Assembly (NCBI RefSeq): GCF_041146395.1
Contig: NC_090997.1
Location: forward strand, 31,103,501-31,167,500
Reading direction: 5' to 3'
Length of the DNA stretch: 64,000 nucleotides
Source: Eulemur rufifrons
Lineage: Eukaryota; Chordata; Mammalia; Primates; Lemuridae
Below, piece by piece: positions 61,368 to 64,000 of this stretch (its first letter is position 1; each line of letters begins with the position of its first letter). The translations under genes were made by a program, and so were the position numbers. The notes under the pieces are model-generated. The model searched no databases and had not been told where the DNA came from. It worked only from the letters and a program-made list of their open reading frames with translations.

Positions 61368-62632
61368 GGTCATTAAATATGAAATGTCCAATTTCGAATC
61401 AAAAGTTTAGTTTATTATATCTCAAACAAGAAGCAGTACAATTAATCGAAGTATGTGCCTAAACTATTGATGCAGTTTTGCCATCTTAGCAGTAGGTTGC
61501 TTATGCCAGCAGTGAAGAAGCCTGGAGAACAAGTGGTGATGAAATCACCAAAGGCATTTTCCACGGCTTCTTGAGAATTGAATCTTTTTCCTTGCAAGAA
61601 GTGGTCCAAAACCTGGAAGAAGTGGTAGTCAGTTGGTGCAAGATCTGGTGAATATGGCGGATAACAGAGAGTTTCCAAGTTCAACTTTTGTAGTTTGAGC
61701 AGCATTGTTTTTTGCAACATGTCATCTTGCAAGAGGATTGACCTATCTCTATGGACCAATCTAGTCTCCTTAATCACAAGCATCCTTATCATTTCATACA
61801 GTTGGTTTTAGTAGGCATCCAGTGTAATCTATTGACCAGGTTTCATGAAGCTGTAGTGGATAATACCAGTGTTGGAGCACCAAACAGACACCATTAGCTT
61901 TATTTGACTGTGTTTCGATTTTGGACTGTGTTTTGGCACTTCATCTTTGTCCAACCATCGTGCCAAATGCTTGCAATTGTCAAAAATAATCCATTTTTCA
62001 TCACAGGTAACAATACTGTGTAAAAATGGTTTACCTTTACATTGTAACAGCAAAGATAGGCAAGCTTTGAGAAGATTTCTCTTCTGGTGCTTATTTAATT
62101 CATGCAGCACCCGTCTATCCAACTTCTTTCTCCTTGCAGATTTGTTTCAAATTGTCCAATGTTACAGAATAGTAATATCAAACCTTGCAGCTAATTCACA
62201 CGTAGGTTGAGTTGGATGTGCTTCCAATACAGCTTTCAGCTCATCATTATCTACCTTTGTCTCAGGTCACCCACGTGGCTCATTTTCAAGATTAAAATCA
62301 CCAGAATGGAACTTATCAAACCATCTATGTACTATGTGTTTATTAGCCACATCCTTTCCAAACACTTCATTGATATTTTGAGCGTCTGCAGTGGTTCCAT
62401 GAAGGAACTCATATTCAAAAATAACACAAATTTTTGACTTACCCATGGTTTCACAAAAATTTCTCTAAAAAAAAAACCTGAAAGATAATCACAAGCTAAA
62501 ATGTATGTTTGAAAGAATGAGGGTATACCTTCATAATTAAAAAAAAAAAAAAAAAGTACCAAATCTGTTGTCAGATATATCAACTGTCAAACTTAGAATT
62601 TAAGGAAATCGGACATTCCATACTTAATAACC
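61368..62632 (-). mobile_element. Mariner-family DNA transposon inserted into the L1
   Basis: About 1265 bp bounded by 28-bp terminal inverted repeats. The left one begins 'ggtcattaaatatgaaatgt' at 61368. The right one, read inward from 62632 on the minus strand, begins 'ggttattaagtatggaatgt'. They differ at four positions, all transitions. TA precedes the left end (61366-61367); the matching TA at the right is not intact. Size, ends and content fit a full-length mariner. L1 sequence lies on both sides. I cannot name the subfamily. Confidence 0.9.
61442..62446 (-). pseudogene. Mariner transposase pseudogene
   Basis: On the minus strand a start codon at 62446 opens about 334 codons ending in a stop at 61442-61444, close to the usual 340-345 of mariner transposases, with no net frame change. 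The order is right: N-terminal helix-turn-helix part (KHIVHRWFDKFHSGDFNLEN), linker (RRKKLDRRVLHELNKHQKRN), first catalytic Asp in IVTCDEKWI, second in ILLQD, third in SPDLAPTDYHFF. It ends NCINSLGTYFD. Five in-frame stops break it, one at the usual CGA Arg after NEPRG. Around the second Asp about three residues are missing, so the DD34D spacing is shortened. A small pair of compensating shifts is likely near the linker. It is not expected to be active. The third Asp is kept, unlike the Asn in the SETMAR fusion. Confidence 0.85.
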
Positions 62633-64000
62633 CTCCTTCTCAATGTTATGGAATCATTTCTGCAGTATGAGTACCAGCTCTTCTTTCTAGGTCTGGTAAA
62701 ATTCAGCTGTGAATCCATGTGGTCTGAGGCTATTTTGGTTGGAAGATTTTTTATTATTGCTTCAATCTCATTGCTAATTATTGATCTGTTCAAGAGTTTT
62801 ATTTCTTCTTGTTTGAGTCTTGGGAGGTTGTGTGTTTCCAGGAATTTGTCCATTTCCTCTATGATTTCGAGTTTATGTGCATAGAGATTTTCATAGTATT
62901 CACAGATGATATTTTATATTTCTGTGGTATCAGTTGCAATATCTCCTTTTTCATTTCTGATTAAGCTTACGGTCCTTTCTCTTCTATTCCTGGTTAATCT
63001 AGCAAGAAGCCTATCGATTTTGTTTATCTTTTCAAAGAACCAACTTTTTGTTTCATTGATCCCTTGTATTTTTTGTTTTGTTTTATTTTGTTATATTTTT
63101 CATTTTGTTTTATTCTGCTCTGATCTTTGTTATTTCTTTTCTTCTGCTGGCTTTGGGTTTGGTTTGTTCTTCCTTTTCTAGTTCCTTAAGACATGTCATG
63201 AGACTGTTAATTTGTGATCTTTCTGTCTTTTTGATGTAAGCATTTAAGGTTATGAATTTCTCCCTTAGTACTGGTTTTGCTGAATTCCATAGATTTTGGT
63301 AACTTGTGTCCCCTTTGTTATTCAGTTTAAGGAATATTTTGATTTCCATCTTAATTTCATTATTGACCCAATAATCATTCAGCAGCAGGTTGTTTAATTT
63401 CCATGACTTTGTGTAGAATTGAGTGTTTCTCTTGAAGTTGATTTGTAGTTTTATCCCCACTGTGGTCTGAGAAGATACATGCTATGGTTTCTTTTTTTTT
63501 TTTTTTTTAATTCGTTGAGACATGTTTTGTGACCTAAGATATGATCAGTCTTGGAGAATGTTCCATGTACTGATGAGAAGAATGTGTATTCAGTATTTTT
63601 TGAGTTAAATGTTCTGTAAATGTCTGTTAGACTTGTTCTAGGTCTCATTTAAGTCAACTGTCTCTTTTTAGTTCTATCAGTGGTATGTTGAAGTCCCCAG
63701 CAATTATGATTCTACTGTTTAATCCTCAATAAAATATTAGCAAACTGAATTCAATAGCACATCAAAAAAATAATCCACCATGACCAAGTGGGCTTCATCC
63801 TAGGGATGCAAGGATGGTTCAAGATATGCAAATCAATAAATGTGATTCACCACAGAAGCAAAAACAAAGACCATATGATCATCTCAATAGATGCAGAAAA
63901 GCATTCCACAAAATTCAGCACCCTTTCATGATAAAAACCTTGAACCAACTAGGCATAGAAGGAATATATCTCAAGATTATAAAAGCCTTTTATGACAAAC

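Larger units (their letters stand above)
61277..64000 (+). mobile_element. L1 LINE with 5' inversion, continuing past the window end
   Basis: Two opposed L1 blocks. 61277-61365 and 62633-63717 read on the minus strand as the ORF2 segment from the endonuclease GDFN motif ('aagtccccagcaattatgat' reversed), through NTEYTFFSSVHGTFSKTDHI and [20 protein letters not shown], to [15 protein letters not shown]. From about 63718 the sequence flips and reads ORF2 on the plus strand: [22 protein letters not shown] and MIISIDAEK (RT palm region). The left edge ends at the codon region for MNIDA and the plus block begins at KILNKIL, the very next part of L1. This is the arrangement left by twin priming. 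A one-base deletion shifts the frame after SIDAEK. A mariner is inserted in the inverted block. Confidence 0.85.

Noticed and set aside
61947..62437. Plus-strand open frames over the mariner
   Set aside because: Antisense shadows of the mariner transposase frame.
62593..63648. Minus-strand open frames as a cellular gene
   Set aside because: They are pieces of L1 ORF2 (endonuclease end to start of reverse transcriptase) in an inverted block, not a host gene.
1..64000. CRISPR arrays, bacterial operons, tRNA or rRNA genes, mitochondrial insertions
   Set aside because: No regularly spaced repeats, no bacterial gene structure, and no tRNA, rRNA, U6 or 7SK wording seen by eye; the window is a mammalian intron-rich locus.

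Overview
This window is mammalian nuclear DNA, most likely from a strepsirrhine primate and probably a lemur. It is AT-rich and contains mammal-wide repeats (MIR, L2, MER5, MER20, L3/CR1). It also has an Alu carrying the lemur-type right-arm wording 'gctgacgccacggcactcac' and LINE-1 3' ends of the strepsirrhine type ('ggggtacaaatgtttaggtt').

The only protein-coding gene I can support is on the + strand: the seven-transmembrane region of ADGRB3 (BAI3), a brain adhesion G-protein-coupled receptor. Six exons lie at 44715-44865, 47341-47410, 50319-50385, 53065-53150, 58632-58730 and 59055-59226. They join in a single open frame with AG/GT boundaries and encode TM3 to the end of TM7. Bases 1-44714 belong to the intron before the first visible exon, and 59227-64000 to the intron after the last. 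The N-terminal region, GAIN domain, TM1-TM2 and the cytoplasmic tail lie outside the window. The 99-nt exon at 58632-58730 is a frame-neutral cassette that lengthens intracellular loop 3. It has a weak 5' splice site and three TGCATG (RBFOX-type) hexamers nearby, so it looks like a neuronal splicing switch.

The rest is intron filled with fossils. From left to right: a palindromic DNA transposon (2.05-2.40 kb), MIR and L2 copies, a CpG-enriched block (11.86-12.28 kb), a solo LTR (13.9-14.47 kb), an old L1 3' part (14.7-16.15 kb), an L1 next to a Tigger transposase C-terminus (20.2-22.2 kb), strepsirrhine L1 pieces (27.0, 33.2-34.0 and 38.4-38.7 kb), and a long ancient L1M (37.1-41.8 kb) with two younger L1 insertions inside it. 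Between the exons lie an L3/CR1 fossil (45.6-46.8 kb), a full-length Alu, a MER20 and an older truncated Alu.

The right end is the most structured part. An L1 with a 5' inversion (61.28 kb to beyond the window end) was later hit by a mariner element of about 1.27 kb that still has both terminal inverted repeats. I saw no novel multi-gene system. The points most worth checking are the cassette exon and its motifs, the nested mariner in the inverted L1, the CpG-rich intronic block, and a short direct duplication flanking one ADGRB3 exon.
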